Source of the DNA: Burkholderiales bacterium UBA2459
GTDB lineage: Bacteria; Pseudomonadota; Gammaproteobacteria; Burkholderiales; Burkholderiaceae_E
Direction of reading: 5' to 3'
DNA: 64,000 nucleotides
NCBI GenBank assembly: GCA_002342365.1
Contig: DDPV01000019.1
Coordinates: forward strand, 3,541-67,540
The notes under the pieces were generated by a model, which had not been told where the DNA came from, did not search any database, and worked only from the letters and a program-made list of their open reading frames with translations. Each line of letters opens with the position of its first letter. The first letter of the stretch is position 1. Both the position numbers and the translations under genes were made by a program. Below are positions 1 to 9,186 of this stretch, one piece after another.

Positions 1-181
1 TTCACGTGCCTATGTTCATCATTTGCAGCGGGTCGATGAAATGCTGGGCGCGCAACTGGCAACGATTCATAACCTGCATTTTTATCTCGACATCATGCGC
101 CAAATGCGTGAAGCCATCGAGGCAGGTTGCTTTCAGCGCTGGCGTGAGGACTTTCTCAAAAAACGCGCTGAAGGTGTTTAG
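1..181 (+). CDS. tgt: Queuine tRNA-ribosyltransferase, C-terminal end (partial)
   Basis: Only the last 59 residues are present, read in the frame that starts at base 2 and ends at TAG 179-181. The segment begins SRAYVHHLQRVDEMLGAQLA and continues with IHNLHFYLDIM, which matches the C-terminal part of bacterial tRNA-guanine transglycosylase. That enzyme exchanges guanine-34 for the queuosine precursor preQ1 in tRNAs for Tyr, His, Asn and Asp. The catalytic and zinc-binding parts lie outside the window. The position directly before yajC-secD-secF repeats the common proteobacterial order tgt-yajC-secDF, which supports the call. Confidence 0.85.
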   Translation, partial: SRAYVHHLQRVDEMLGAQLATIHNLHFYLDIMRQMREAIEAGCFQRWREDFLKKRAEGV

Positions 182-277
182 ACCGATGAAATCGGGCCGC
201 AGCTATACTTGAGAGCTTTGACCTGGGCAGGCCTGTGAATGCGGCAGCCCGACGCTGACCATCGACGGAGTTCAAAC

Positions 278-616
278 ATGTGGATTTCAAACGCCTACGC
301 GCAGGCCGCACCAGCTGCCAGTTTCGAGCAGCAGCTGATGGGTTTTCTGCCCATCATTTTGATGTTTGTGGTGCTTTACTTTTTGATGATCCGCCCGCAA
401 ATGAAACGCAATAAAGAGCATCGCACCATGATCGAAGCGCTGAAAAAAGGCGACGAAGTCATCACCGCCGGCGGCCTGGTCGCCAAGGTGACCAAAGTTG
501 GCGATGCATACGTCAGCATTGAAGTCGCAAGACATGGCGAGCAAAGCGTTGAAATGCATGTACAAAAGCAAGCGGTCACTGCCTTGCTTCCGGTCGGGAC
601 CATTAAATCGATTTAA
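278..616 (+). CDS. yajC: Sec translocon accessory subunit YajC
   Basis: This 112-residue protein is the small membrane partner of SecD and SecF. It has a short N-terminal segment rich in Ala and Gln, one membrane span (FLPIILMFVVLYFLMIRPQ, about residues 22-40), and a basic cytoplasmic domain with the family pattern KKGDEVITAGGLVAKV near residues 57-72. The start at 278 is preferred over an upstream in-frame ATG at 239. A GGAG motif lies 7 bases before 278, and the extra upstream residues do not resemble the family. It lies 54 bp before secD and is probably co-transcribed with it. Confidence 0.95.
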   Translation: MWISNAYAQAAPAASFEQQLMGFLPIILMFVVLYFLMIRPQMKRNKEHRTMIEALKKGDEVITAGGLVAKVTKVGDAYVSIEVARHGEQSVEMHVQKQAVTALLPVGTIKSI

Positions 617-640
617 GGCCGCGCCGCCTTGTGACCCAAA

Positions 641-680
641 AGCTCATGCCATGACGAAGAAGCTCGCCCCATGAATCGTT
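641..680. repeat. 20-bp tandem duplication across the secD start codon
   Basis: Bases 641-660 and 661-680 are two adjacent 20-bp copies. The first 14 positions agree at 12 sites (agctcatgccatga against agctcgccccatga). The second copy contains the secD ATG at 671. The first copy contains an ATG at 651 that opens a 7-codon frame (MTKKLAP) ending in a TGA at 672-674, which overlaps the secD start as ATGA. The duplication may be neutral, or it may couple secD translation to a mini-frame; no Shine-Dalgarno is obvious before 651. Confidence 0.55.
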
Positions 681-2506
681 ACCCGATCTGGAAGTATGTG
701 CTCATGGCTTTGGCCTTCACGCTGGGCTTGCTCTACACCTTGCCCAATTTTTTTGGCGAAGCCCCGGCCGTTCAGGTGTCACCGGGTAAAGCAACCGTGA
801 AATTCGGCAGCGATATGCCCGAGCGCATTCGCCAAGCCCTGAGTCAGGCCGGGGTTCAGGAGCGCGGCATGTTTGTTGAAAACCATTCGATCCGGGTGAG
901 GCTTGCTGACACCGATCAGCAACTCAAAGCCAAAGATGCCCTGCAACGCAGCCTGAATCCGGACGCTGCCGACCCGGGCTATGTGGTTGCCTTGAATTTG
1001 CTCTCGGCCTCGCCGCGATGGCTCAGCCAGTTGCGCGCGCTGCCGATGTATTTGGGTCTTGATTTGCGGGGCGGTGTGCATTTTCTGTTACAAGTCGATT
1101 TAAAGCAGGCGGCCATCAAGCGCTATGACGCGATGGCAGGCGATGCGCGAAGTCTGCTGCGCGACAAGGCTATACGTCATGCCGGCATCAGCCGCGAAGG
1201 CGAAACGATTCGGGTCAATTTTCGTGACGCTGAAACCCGCATCAAATCCCTGACGGTGTTACGCGAGAGCCTGACCGATGTGGACTGGACTGAAAGCGGC
1301 GAAGGCGATGCGCTTGCACTCAGCGGCAAGCTCAAACCCGAGGCAGAAAAGCGCGCGATGGAAAACGCGCTCAAGCAAAACATCATCACCCTCAATAACC
1401 GCATCAACGAATTGGGTGTTGCCGAACCGATCATCGCGCAACAAGGCTCCGAAAGGGTGGTGGTGCAACTGCCTGGGGTTCAGGATACTGCAAAGGCCAA
1501 AGATATCTTGGGTCGAACCGCAACGCTTGAAATCCGTATGGTTTGCGATGCACCGGAGGAAATCTCTGCGATCAGCGCTGGCACCGTACCCTTTGGATGC
1601 GAACGCTATCTTGAGCGGGGCAGCGCCCCGGTTTCGGTCCGCAAGCAAGTGATACTGACGGGCGATAACCTCACCGACGCGCAGGCCGGTTTTGATTCAA
1701 ACAGTCAGGAGCCTGCGGTGCATTTGAGCCTTGATGCCAAGGGAGCGCGTATTTTCCGCGACATCACGCGCGAGAACGTGGGCAGACGCATGGCCATTTT
1801 GCTGGTCGAGAAGGGCAAGGGCGAGGTGGTGACCGCACCGGTGATTCGCAGTGAAATCGGCGGCGGACGGGTACAAATTTCAGGACGAATGACCACGGAA
1901 GAAGCAAATGATGTCGCACTCCTCTTGCGCGCTGGCTCGCTTGCAGCACCCATGGAAATCATCGAAGAGCGCACCATTGGACCTTCTCTGGGCGCTGAAA
2001 ACATCAGCAAGGGATTTCACTCAACGATCTGGGGCTTTGTCGCAGTGACCGCCTTCATGGCGCTTTACTACATGCTCTTTGGCGTGATTTCATCGCTGGC
2101 GCTCGCCACCAACCTGCTCTTGTTGATCGCTGTTTTATCCTTGCTGCAGGCCACCCTCACCCTGCCGGGTATTGCAGCGATTGCGCTCACACTCGGCATG
2201 GCGATCGACGCAAACGTGCTGATCAACGAACGCATCCGCGAGGAATTGCGCAACGGCGCTTCACCCCAAGCCGCAATCAGCGCTGGCTACGACCGGGCCT
2301 GGGACACCATCCTCGACTCAAACATCACAACCTTGATTGCGGGTATTGCATTGCTGGTCTTTGGTTCGGGTCCGGTGCGCGGATTTGCGGTGGTGCATTG
2401 TCTGGGCATCCTCACCTCGATGTTTTCGGCTGTGTTTTTCTCGCGCGGCCTGGTTGCAGCCTGGTACGGCTCAAGGCGAAAGCTCGCCAAACTTTCCATC
2501 GGCTAA
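671..2506 (+). CDS. secD: Protein translocase subunit SecD
   Basis: SecD is an inner-membrane RND-like subunit that uses the proton gradient with SecF to pull translocating proteins into the periplasm. The 611-residue product has an N-terminal membrane span (about residues 8-26), the family motif MYLGLDLRGGVHFLLQVD near residues 126-143, a large periplasmic domain, and five C-terminal membrane spans from about residue 450. The stretch ALTLGMAIDANVLINERIRE is the conserved transmembrane motif. Length is normal for betaproteobacteria. secF follows after 17 bp. The start codon lies in a local 20-bp duplication described separately, and its Shine-Dalgarno is weak. Confidence 0.97.
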   Translation: MNRYPIWKYVLMALAFTLGLLYTLPNFFGEAPAVQVSPGKATVKFGSDMPERIRQALSQAGVQERGMFVENHSIRVRLADTDQQLKAKDALQRSLNPDAADPGYVVALNLLSASPRWLSQLRALPMYLGLDLRGGVHFLLQVDLKQAAIKRYDAMAGDARSLLRDKAIRHAGISREGETIRVNFRDAETRIKSLTVLRESLTDVDWTESGEGDALALSGKLKPEAEKRAMENALKQNIITLNNRINELGVAEPIIAQQGSERVVVQLPGVQDTAKAKDILGRTATLEIRMVCDAPEEISAISAGTVPFGCERYLERGSAPVSVRKQVILTGDNLTDAQAGFDSNSQEPAVHLSLDAKGARIFRDITRENVGRRMAILLVEKGKGEVVTAPVIRSEIGGGRVQISGRMTTEEANDVALLLRAGSLAAPMEIIEERTIGPSLGAENISKGFHSTIWGFVAVTAFMALYYMLFGVISSLALATNLLLLIAVLSLLQATLTLPGIAAIALTLGMAIDANVLINERIREELRNGASPQAAISAGYDRAWDTILDSNITTLIAGIALLVFGSGPVRGFAVVHCLGILTSMFSAVFFSRGLVAAWYGSRRKLAKLSIG

Positions 2507-2523
2507 AGCCCAAAGAGAACGAT

Positions 2524-3459
2524 ATGGAATTTTTCCGAATCAAGCGCGATATTCCCTTCATGCGCCACGCCTTGATTTTTAATTTGATTTCCTTTGCCAG
2601 CTTTGCGCTTGCGGTGTTTTTTCTGGCGACCCGCGGGCTTCATTTGTCGATCGAATTCACAGGTGGCACGGTGATCGAAGTCAGTCATCCTCAGGCGCCC
2701 GATCTGGAAAAAATCCGCGAGGCAGTGGGCAAGCTTGGCTATGCAGAGACCCAGGTACAAAACTTTGGTTCCTCGCGCGATATTCTGATCCGCCTTCCTC
2801 TGGCCAAGGGCGAAAGCGCTGCGCAGCAAAGCGATAAGGCCTTGGCCGCGGTGCGAAGCGTCGACTCATTGGCCGAGTTGCGGCGCGTCGAATTCGTGGG
2901 GCCCCAGGTGGGTAGCGAGTTGGCTGCCGACGGCGCGATGGCTTTGCTATTTGTGGTGATCGGCATCATGCTCTATCTGGCGATCCGCTTTGAATGGAAG
3001 TTTGCGATTGCGGCCATCGTGGCCAACTTGCATGATGTGGTGATTATTCTTGGCTTTTTTGCCGCCTTTCAATGGGAATTCAGCCTGGCGGTACTTGCAG
3101 CCATCCTTGCGGTGCTTGGCTACTCGGTCAACGAGTCGGTGGTGATTTTCGATCGGATTCGTGAAAACTTTCGGAAAATGCGCAAGGCATCGCCGCGCGA
3201 AGTCATCGACAATGCGATCACCTCAACCGCGTCGCGCACCATCATTACCCACCTGAGCACCGAAATGATGGTGATCTCGATGCTGATCTTCGGGGGGCCT
3301 GCGCTCTTTTATTTTGCGCTCGCACTGACCATCGGGATTGTTTTTGGCATTTATTCGTCGGTCTTCGTCGCAGCCGCGATGGCGATGTGGCTTGGTATCA
3401 AGCGCGAAGACCTCGTCAAGCCAATCAAAAAGAAAGACGACTTCGAACCGGTACCCTAA
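2524..3459 (+). CDS. secF: Protein translocase subunit SecF
   Basis: This 311-residue partner of SecD has six predicted membrane spans. It carries the N-terminal family signature around FRIKRDIPFMRHALIF, the periplasmic motif IEFTGGTVIEV (about residues 46-56), and the conserved membrane segment LGYSVNESVVIFDRIREN near residue 205. The ATG at 2524 is preferred over a longer in-frame extension from 2398 that would overlap the secD 3' end; AAAGAGAA lies just ahead of 2524. The C-terminal tail is short and lysine-rich, as usual. The gene converges on purB with only 22 bp between stops and no clear terminator. Confidence 0.97.
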   Translation: MEFFRIKRDIPFMRHALIFNLISFASFALAVFFLATRGLHLSIEFTGGTVIEVSHPQAPDLEKIREAVGKLGYAETQVQNFGSSRDILIRLPLAKGESAAQQSDKALAAVRSVDSLAELRRVEFVGPQVGSELAADGAMALLFVVIGIMLYLAIRFEWKFAIAAIVANLHDVVIILGFFAAFQWEFSLAVLAAILAVLGYSVNESVVIFDRIRENFRKMRKASPREVIDNAITSTASRTIITHLSTEMMVISMLIFGGPALFYFALALTIGIVFGIYSSVFVAAAMAMWLGIKREDLVKPIKKKDDFEPVP

Positions 3460-3481
3460 GAGGTGTTCGTTTGGGCTCGCG

Positions 3482-4894
3482 TCAGGAACGCTGATGGCCT
3501 GACCCGATGCGTCGGGCAAGCTGCTCGGCCATGCCGGTGTAGCGCGAGGGGCTCAGCGCCAGCAGGCGCGCTTTCTCGGACTCCGGGATCGACAGACCGA
3601 CGATAAACTGCCTTAAATCCTCAGCACTCAGCCGCTTGCCACGGCTGAGTGCCTTTAATTGCTCATAGGCCTGATCCACACCCCAGCGTCGCATCACAGT
3701 TTGAATCGGCTCGGCCAGAACCTCCCAATTGGCTGCCAGATCCTGCTCAAGCCTTTCGCGATCAACCTCGAGTTTTTCCAGTCCCCGCAAACAACTATCC
3801 CAGGCAAGCAGGCTGTAGCCCAGGGCAACACCCAAGTTCCTGAGCACCGTCGAATCGGTCAGATCGCGCTGCCAGCGAGATTGCGGCAACTTATCCGAGA
3901 GGTGACGCAACAAGGCGTTGGCAACCCCGAGGTTGCCTTCCGAGTTTTCAAAATCGATCGGATTCACCTTATGGGGCATGGTCGATGAGCCCACCTCACC
4001 GGGCTTGCTGCGCTGACGAAAGTAACCCAGTGAAACATAACCCCAGAGGTCGCGATCCAGATCGATCAGAATCGCGTTGATGCGCGCCAACGCATCGAAA
4101 TACGCTGCCATCCAGTCATGCGGCTCAATCTGAATGCTGTGCGTGTTTTGTTCAAGCCCAAAACCGTCAAGCACCCATTTCGCAAGCGCCTCCCAGTCCA
4201 CATCCGGATAAGCGGCCAAATGCGCATTGAAGTTGCCGACTGCGCCATTCATTTTGGCAAGCGGCTTCACCTCCTGCCACTGTGCTTTGGCTCGGCGCAA
4301 ACGCTCATGAACATTGGCGATTTCCTTGCCCAGCGTGGTTGGCGTTGCCGCTTGTCCATGCGTTCGCGAAAGCATCGGGATCGCGGCATAAGCTTGCGCC
4401 ATCGCCCGCAGCTGACCGATCAACGCTTCCAGTTTTTCAAGCATCAGCCCATCGCGTGCCGCAAGCAGCATCAAGGCCTGCGCGGTGTTGTTGATGTCTT
4501 CGCTGGTGCAGGCAAAGTGAATGAACTCAAGCGACTGGGCAAGTCGCGGGTGACTGTCGTGCAGGCTGAGCACGGACTCCTTGAGAAAGTACTCGACCGC
4601 CTTGACATCATGGTTGGTGTCTGCCTCAATCGCCTTGATGCGGTGCGCTTGCTCGATGCCAAAGTGCTCGGCGATCGCATCCAATGCTTCGAGATCGTCG
4701 CGCTCAAAGCAAGGCAGTTGCGGAAGCTTGAAGTGACTCAAGGCCTTCAGCCAGGCAATTTCAACCCGCACCCGGTGGGCCATAAAACCCGCTTCAGAAA
4801 AAATCGCTGCAAGATCGGCAAGTCGCGTGGCGTAGCGTCCATCAAGCGGTGATAAAGCCTTGAGCCGAAAGGCTTGATCCGGGGTCGGATGCAT
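3482..4894 (-). CDS. purB: Adenylosuccinate lyase
   Basis: PurB catalyses two fumarate-releasing steps in purine synthesis: SAICAR to AICAR, and adenylosuccinate to AMP. The 470-residue product begins MHPTPDQAFRLKALSPLDGR, matching the family N-terminus. It carries the fumarase/aspartase signature GSSTMPHKVNPIDFENSEGN near residues 295-315 and the conserved TSEDINN stretch. The start at 4894 is chosen because its ATG overlaps the stop of the upstream gene in a TGATG junction, implying coupled translation. A longer in-frame start at 4945 would run deeper into the neighbour. The length fits the long E. coli-type PurB. Confidence 0.96.
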   Translation of the reverse strand: MHPTPDQAFRLKALSPLDGRYATRLADLAAIFSEAGFMAHRVRVEIAWLKALSHFKLPQLPCFERDDLEALDAIAEHFGIEQAHRIKAIEADTNHDVKAVEYFLKESVLSLHDSHPRLAQSLEFIHFACTSEDINNTAQALMLLAARDGLMLEKLEALIGQLRAMAQAYAAIPMLSRTHGQAATPTTLGKEIANVHERLRRAKAQWQEVKPLAKMNGAVGNFNAHLAAYPDVDWEALAKWVLDGFGLEQNTHSIQIEPHDWMAAYFDALARINAILIDLDRDLWGYVSLGYFRQRSKPGEVGSSTMPHKVNPIDFENSEGNLGVANALLRHLSDKLPQSRWQRDLTDSTVLRNLGVALGYSLLAWDSCLRGLEKLEVDRERLEQDLAANWEVLAEPIQTVMRRWGVDQAYEQLKALSRGKRLSAEDLRQFIVGLSIPESEKARLLALSPSRYTGMAEQLARRIGSGHQRS

Positions 4895-6507
4895 CAGGCC
4901 TGCGCAAGCGGATGAAAGAACGCTGCCTGCGAGCGGTTCCACCATTGCGCCCAGGGGCCGCCCGCCTTCTCGGCGCCGCCTGGCGCAAGCAAGACGCCCG
5001 CTTCGAGACTGCGGTGCAACGCAGAAAGCGGCACGATGCTTTCGGCTGACCTGCGGTGCATGATGTGATGCGGACGCAACTGACCGGGCTGTTGCAGGCC
5101 TGCAGACTGCAAGAGTTCGCGCAAGGCTTCAAGCGTGTTGTGGTGAAACTGATGCACCCGCTGCGCCTTATCTGGCACAACCAGCGCGCGTTGCCGCAAG
5201 GGATCTTGCGTGGCAACGCCGGTGGGGCATCGATCGGTATGACAACTCATCGATTGGATGCAACCCAAGGCAAACATAAAGCCACGCGCGGCATTACACC
5301 AGTCGGCGCCAAGCGCCAGGGTGCGCGCCATATCAAAGGCAGTCACGATCTTGCCCGCGGCACCGATCCGGATCTGATCGCGCAAGCCCACGGCAACCAA
5401 GGTGTTGTGCACCAGCATCAGCCCGTCTTGCATCGGCGTGCCAGCTCGATCCATGAACTCAGCGGGCGCTGCGCCTGTGCCGCCTTCCTTGCCGTCTACC
5501 ACAATAAAGTCTGGAACAATGCCGGTTTCCAGCATCGCCTTGACAATCGCAAAAAACTCCCAGGGATGACCGATTGCAAGTTTGAACCCGGTCGGCTTTC
5601 CACCGGATAAATTTCTTATCCGTTCGATAAAATGCATCATTTCAAGCGGCGTTGAAAAGGCCGAATGCCCAGCCGGCGATTCCACCGTTTTCCAGGGCTC
5701 AACGCCCCGAGCTTCGGCGATCTCCGGTGTGACCTTGGGCGCCGGCAACACACCGCCGTGGCCGGGCTTTGCGCCTTGCGACATCTTGATCTCGATCATT
5801 TTCACCTGCGGATCGAGCGCATTTTTCATGAAGCGCTCTTCGCTGAAGGTCCCATCCGGATTCCGGGCACCGAAGTAGCCCGAGCCCAACTCCCAAATCA
5901 AATCGCCACCGGGTTCGCGGTGGTAGCGCGAGATGGAACCCTCGCCGGTATCATGCGCAAAACCGCCAAGTTTTGCTCCCTTGTTGAGGGCGAGGATCGC
6001 ATTGGGCGATAGCGCGCCAAAACTCATCGCTGACACATTGAATAAAGAGAGGCTGTAGGGCTGCTTGCGCTGAGCACCCACCAGAACGCGAAAGTCGTGG
6101 CTTGCGATTTTCGAAGGCGTGATCGAATGATTGATCCACTCATAGCCGTTGGCGTAAACATCTGCCTTGCTGCCAAAAGGACGTTTATCGAGCACGCCTT
6201 TGGCGCGTTGGTAAACAATGGCGCGTTGATCGCGAGAAAAAGGTACCCGCTCGGTATCGGACTCAATGAAGTACTGACGAATCTCCGGGCGAATGGCCTC
6301 AAATAAAAATCGGAAGTGACCAATGATCGGGTAGTTGCGCAAGATGGCATGGTGTTCCTGGGAAACATCGCGCAGGCCCAGCAGCAGCAAGGAGCCAAAG
6401 AGCAGCGCGAAAAACCCGTGGATCCAGCCCAGCAACCAGGCTGCCGCCGAGATGAAACAGAGCAAACCCGCGAGCGCGAGCGCCCAAAACCGCGACAATG
6501 AAGCCAT
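4894..6507 (-). CDS. Membrane-anchored FMN-binding glutamate synthase-like protein
   Basis: The 537-residue product has two N-terminal membrane spans (about residues 8-45) followed by a domain like the FMN-binding core of the large subunit of glutamate synthase. Visible core features are VSAMSFGALSPNA, KPGHGGVLPAPKVTPEIAEA, VDGKEGGTGAAP, and a cysteine cluster CIQSMSCHTDRCPTG (Cys about 416, 422 and 427) like the 3Fe-4S site of GltB. It lacks the amidotransferase domain, so it cannot use glutamine as GltB does. This family is widespread but its substrate is unknown to me. GGAGGAGA lies 4 bases before the ATG at 6507, which decides the start. Confidence 0.85.
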   Translation of the reverse strand: MASLSRFWALALAGLLCFISAAAWLLGWIHGFFALLFGSLLLLGLRDVSQEHHAILRNYPIIGHFRFLFEAIRPEIRQYFIESDTERVPFSRDQRAIVYQRAKGVLDKRPFGSKADVYANGYEWINHSITPSKIASHDFRVLVGAQRKQPYSLSLFNVSAMSFGALSPNAILALNKGAKLGGFAHDTGEGSISRYHREPGGDLIWELGSGYFGARNPDGTFSEERFMKNALDPQVKMIEIKMSQGAKPGHGGVLPAPKVTPEIAEARGVEPWKTVESPAGHSAFSTPLEMMHFIERIRNLSGGKPTGFKLAIGHPWEFFAIVKAMLETGIVPDFIVVDGKEGGTGAAPAEFMDRAGTPMQDGLMLVHNTLVAVGLRDQIRIGAAGKIVTAFDMARTLALGADWCNAARGFMFALGCIQSMSCHTDRCPTGVATQDPLRQRALVVPDKAQRVHQFHHNTLEALRELLQSAGLQQPGQLRPHHIMHRRSAESIVPLSALHRSLEAGVLLAPGGAEKAGGPWAQWWNRSQAAFFHPLAQA

Positions 6508-6575
6508 CTCTCCTCCGCTGTTGTTCGTGCCGAGCCGCAGTCTGACCCAAAGCGGCTTGGAACTCAAGGCGTGGC

Positions 6576-7775
6576 CTATCCAGCCTCGATCACCCCGCCC
6601 CCCAAACAGGCCTCACCCTGGTAAATCACTGCCGATTGGCCCGGTGTGACTGCCCACTGCGCCTCTTCAAACCGCACAAGAAGCTCGGATGCCGAGGCGC
6701 TCAGGCTCAAAGCGGCTATCGGTGCATCGGCCTGGCGATAGCGGGTTTTCGCCGACAGGGGCGTCGCCGCGATCGCAGTCGGCGTCTTGGCAGCAGCCTC
6801 GGGCGCTTGCCTCACCCAGCTGAGCTGGCCGGCTTTGAGCTGCTCCGACATCAGCCAGGGGTGATCATGCCCTTGGACCACCCACAAGGTGTTGTTTGCC
6901 ATATCTTTGCGCGCCACAAACCAGGGTTGATGCAAGGCCTGGGAAGTCGCACCGGGCTCGCGAACACCACCGATGCCCAGACCTTTGCGCTGACCAAGGG
7001 TGTAAAAAGCAAGTCCCTGGTGCCTGCCTACCAAACGTCCCGAAGGCTCCCGAATCGGCCCCGACTCGCTGGGCACATAGCGTTGTAGAAAGGCTCGAAA
7101 GGGCCGTTCGCCGATAAAGCAAATGCCGGTGGAATCTTTTTTGGCAGCATTAGGCAGACCAAGCGCATGCGCAACAAGCCGGACCTGAGCCTTTTTCAAA
7201 GCCCCGAGGGGGAAAAGGCTGCGGGCCAGCTGGTCCTGGCTGAGCCGATGCAAGAAGTAGCTCTGATCCTTGCCTCGGTCAAGGCCTTTGAGCAGCTGAT
7301 AAAAACGCCCGCCAGCGGCATCGCTGCTTGCCTCGGTCCTGATGCGGGCGTAGTGGCCTGTGGCGATCCAGGCGGCACCGAGCCGCATCGCATGATCCAA
7401 AAAGGCCTTGAACTTGATTTCGGCGTTGCACAGCACATCCGGATTAGGCGTTCGACCAGCCTGGTACTCGCGCAAGAACTCGGCAAAGACCCGCTCCTTG
7501 TACTCAGCAGCGAAATTGACAGCTTCCAGATCGATGCCCAGCAGGTCAGCCACCGCAGCCGCATCAAGCCAGTCTTGTCGGCTTGAACAATAGGCATCAT
7601 CGTCATCGTCTTCCCAGTTCTTCATGAACAAACCAATGACCTGATGTCCCATGGCCTTCAAGAGCCAGGCTGCCACCGCAGAGTCGACCCCACCCGATAA
7701 GCCCACCACAACCGTCGTGTTTGAAGGCATCGCAGGCATTTGCGCCGCCGCCTCTTCAATCACCGCCTCAAGCAT
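6576..7775 (-). CDS. mnmA: tRNA-specific 2-thiouridylase MnmA
   Basis: MnmA adds sulfur to uridine-34 of tRNAs for Lys, Glu and Gln, receiving sulfur from the Tus/IscS relay. The product shows the PP-loop ATPase motif SGGVDS (residues 27-32), the first catalytic cysteine in [12 protein letters not shown] (Cys116), the persulfide cysteine in [13 protein letters not shown] (Cys219), and the C-terminal barrel. At 399 residues it is longer than usual. The extra length comes from about 15 N-terminal residues and an Ala-rich insert near residues 325-350. Starts at Met13 or Met16 are also possible. It follows glcF by 5 bp in the same orientation. Confidence 0.95.
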   Translation of the reverse strand: MLEAVIEEAAAQMPAMPSNTTVVVGLSGGVDSAVAAWLLKAMGHQVIGLFMKNWEDDDDDAYCSSRQDWLDAAAVADLLGIDLEAVNFAAEYKERVFAEFLREYQAGRTPNPDVLCNAEIKFKAFLDHAMRLGAAWIATGHYARIRTEASSDAAGGRFYQLLKGLDRGKDQSYFLHRLSQDQLARSLFPLGALKKAQVRLVAHALGLPNAAKKDSTGICFIGERPFRAFLQRYVPSESGPIREPSGRLVGRHQGLAFYTLGQRKGLGIGGVREPGATSQALHQPWFVARKDMANNTLWVVQGHDHPWLMSEQLKAGQLSWVRQAPEAAAKTPTAIAATPLSAKTRYRQADAPIAALSLSASASELLVRFEEAQWAVTPGQSAVIYQGEACLGGGVIEAG

Positions 7776-7780
7776 CGCGC

Positions 7781-9028
7781 TTAGCCCAGCGGCGCAAGCT
7801 GGGCGTCAACCCATTCGATCCAGTGTCGAACCGGCAATTCGGTACCCGCTTGCAAATGGCTGATGCAGCCAATGTTGGCCGACAAAATACTGTCGGGCGC
7901 AGCCGCTTGCAAATGCTGCAGTTTGCGATCGCGAAGCGCAAGCGATAAATCGGCCTGCGTGATCGAGTAAGTCCCCGCCGAGCCGCAACACAAGTGGCTG
8001 TCCTGAATAGGAAGGACTTTGACACCAAAGGCTTGCAATAAGGATTCCACCTGACCGCGGATTTGCTGGCCATGCTGCAAGGTACAGGGCGGATGAAAGG
8101 CAATACTTTGCTGCACAGTCGTCCAGTTGTTTTGTCGGCTGATATAGCCTTGTAACTCGCCCGTCAGCCAGGCCGAGATGTCCTGCGTTTTGTCGCTCAC
8201 AAGCCTCGCACGCTCGGCATAAGCAGGGTCATTGCGCAACAAATGACCGTATTCCTTCACCATCAGGCTGCAGCCTGAGGCGTTGATCAAAAGCACCTCG
8301 GACTGTTCAAGCTGGGGCCACCAGGCGTCGATGTTGCGCCTTGCCTGCATCAGCGCGCCAGACTCATCAGCAAGGTGGTGGCGGATTGCCCCGCAACAGC
8401 CGGCCCCTGTAGCCGCTTCGGCCCGAATGCCCAGCCGATGCAAGACCCGAATGGTTGCCGCGTCGATACTTGGCATCATGGCCGGCTGAACGCAGCCCAC
8501 GAGCAGCAGCACCTGCCTGCGATGTTCGGCCAGCTGCAAAGGCGTGGGCAGCAAACCGGGACCCCGATAGGCCGGCACTTTGGCGCGCAGTGCCATGGGC
8601 AGTACCGAGCGCAAGCGCTGGCCCAAGCGCATCGCCGGGCCAAACAGCCAGCCGCGGGTGAGCGTTTCGCGCAAGACACCGCGCAAGAGACGTTGCGAAA
8701 GCGGACGGCTGACCTGCTGCTCGACCACCTTGCGGCCCACATCGAGTAAATGGCCGTAATCCACGCCTGAAGGGCAGGTGCTTTCGCAGTTGCGGCAGCT
8801 CAGGCAACGATCGAGATGGGTTTGCGTTGCCCTGCTGGCAGGCTCGCCCTCAAGCACCTGCTTGATGAGATAAATGCGCCCGCGCGGTCCGTCACGCTCA
8901 TCACCCAGAAGCTGATAAGTCGGACAGGTGGCGGTGCAAAAGCCGCAATGCACGCATCGACGCAAAATCGATTCGGCCAGATCACCGTCCGGTGTTGCCT
9001 TCATCCAGCTTGCGAGATGGGTTTCCAT
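7781..9028 (-). CDS. glcF: Glycolate oxidase iron-sulfur subunit GlcF
   Basis: The 415-residue subunit passes electrons from the flavin subunits of glycolate oxidase. Two ferredoxin-type 4Fe-4S motifs are visible: [12 protein letters not shown] (Cys25, 28, 31, 35) and [12 protein letters not shown] (Cys75, 78, 81, 85). Two CCG-type heterodisulfide-reductase-like motifs follow, in [11 protein letters not shown] and [11 protein letters not shown]. It is the third gene of a minus-strand glcD-glcE-glcF set, separated from glcE by 134 bp that hold a tandem repeat. AAGG lies about 6 bases before the start. Confidence 0.95.
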   Translation of the reverse strand: METHLASWMKATPDGDLAESILRRCVHCGFCTATCPTYQLLGDERDGPRGRIYLIKQVLEGEPASRATQTHLDRCLSCRNCESTCPSGVDYGHLLDVGRKVVEQQVSRPLSQRLLRGVLRETLTRGWLFGPAMRLGQRLRSVLPMALRAKVPAYRGPGLLPTPLQLAEHRRQVLLLVGCVQPAMMPSIDAATIRVLHRLGIRAEAATGAGCCGAIRHHLADESGALMQARRNIDAWWPQLEQSEVLLINASGCSLMVKEYGHLLRNDPAYAERARLVSDKTQDISAWLTGELQGYISRQNNWTTVQQSIAFHPPCTLQHGQQIRGQVESLLQAFGVKVLPIQDSHLCCGSAGTYSITQADLSLALRDRKLQHLQAAAPDSILSANIGCISHLQAGTELPVRHWIEWVDAQLAPLG

Positions 9029-9110
9029 AGCAGCCTTAACCGTTAAGCAGCGACCGAGCCTGGTGCCCCCAAGCGGGGTAAGCGAGCGCCGCGCGCGCCT
9101 TGCGCTCAGC

Positions 9111-9186
9111 CACGGGCGTCGACCTCAGGCATGGGCGTCGAGCTCAGCCATGGGCGTCAACCTCAGGCATGGGCGTCGAGCGCCGG
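9111..9186. repeat. Four 19-bp tandem repeats spanning the glcE stop codon
   Basis: Four head-to-tail 19-bp units begin at 9111, 9130, 9149 and 9168, each starting with cacgggcgtc or catgggcgtc. On the minus strand each unit reads GACGCC then C(A/G)TG(C/G)CTGA. The copy nearest the gene supplies the last codons of glcE (Asp-Ala-His-Ala) and its TGA stop. Because 19 is not a multiple of three, the other copies are out of frame and untranslated. The array fills much of the glcE-glcF gap. The units differ by a few bases, so the array is not brand new. Confidence 0.85.

Noticed and set aside
9035..9047. cttaaccgttaag palindrome just upstream of glcF
   Set aside because: It is a single short site overlapping the Shine-Dalgarno region; without a second copy or known regulator it may be chance.
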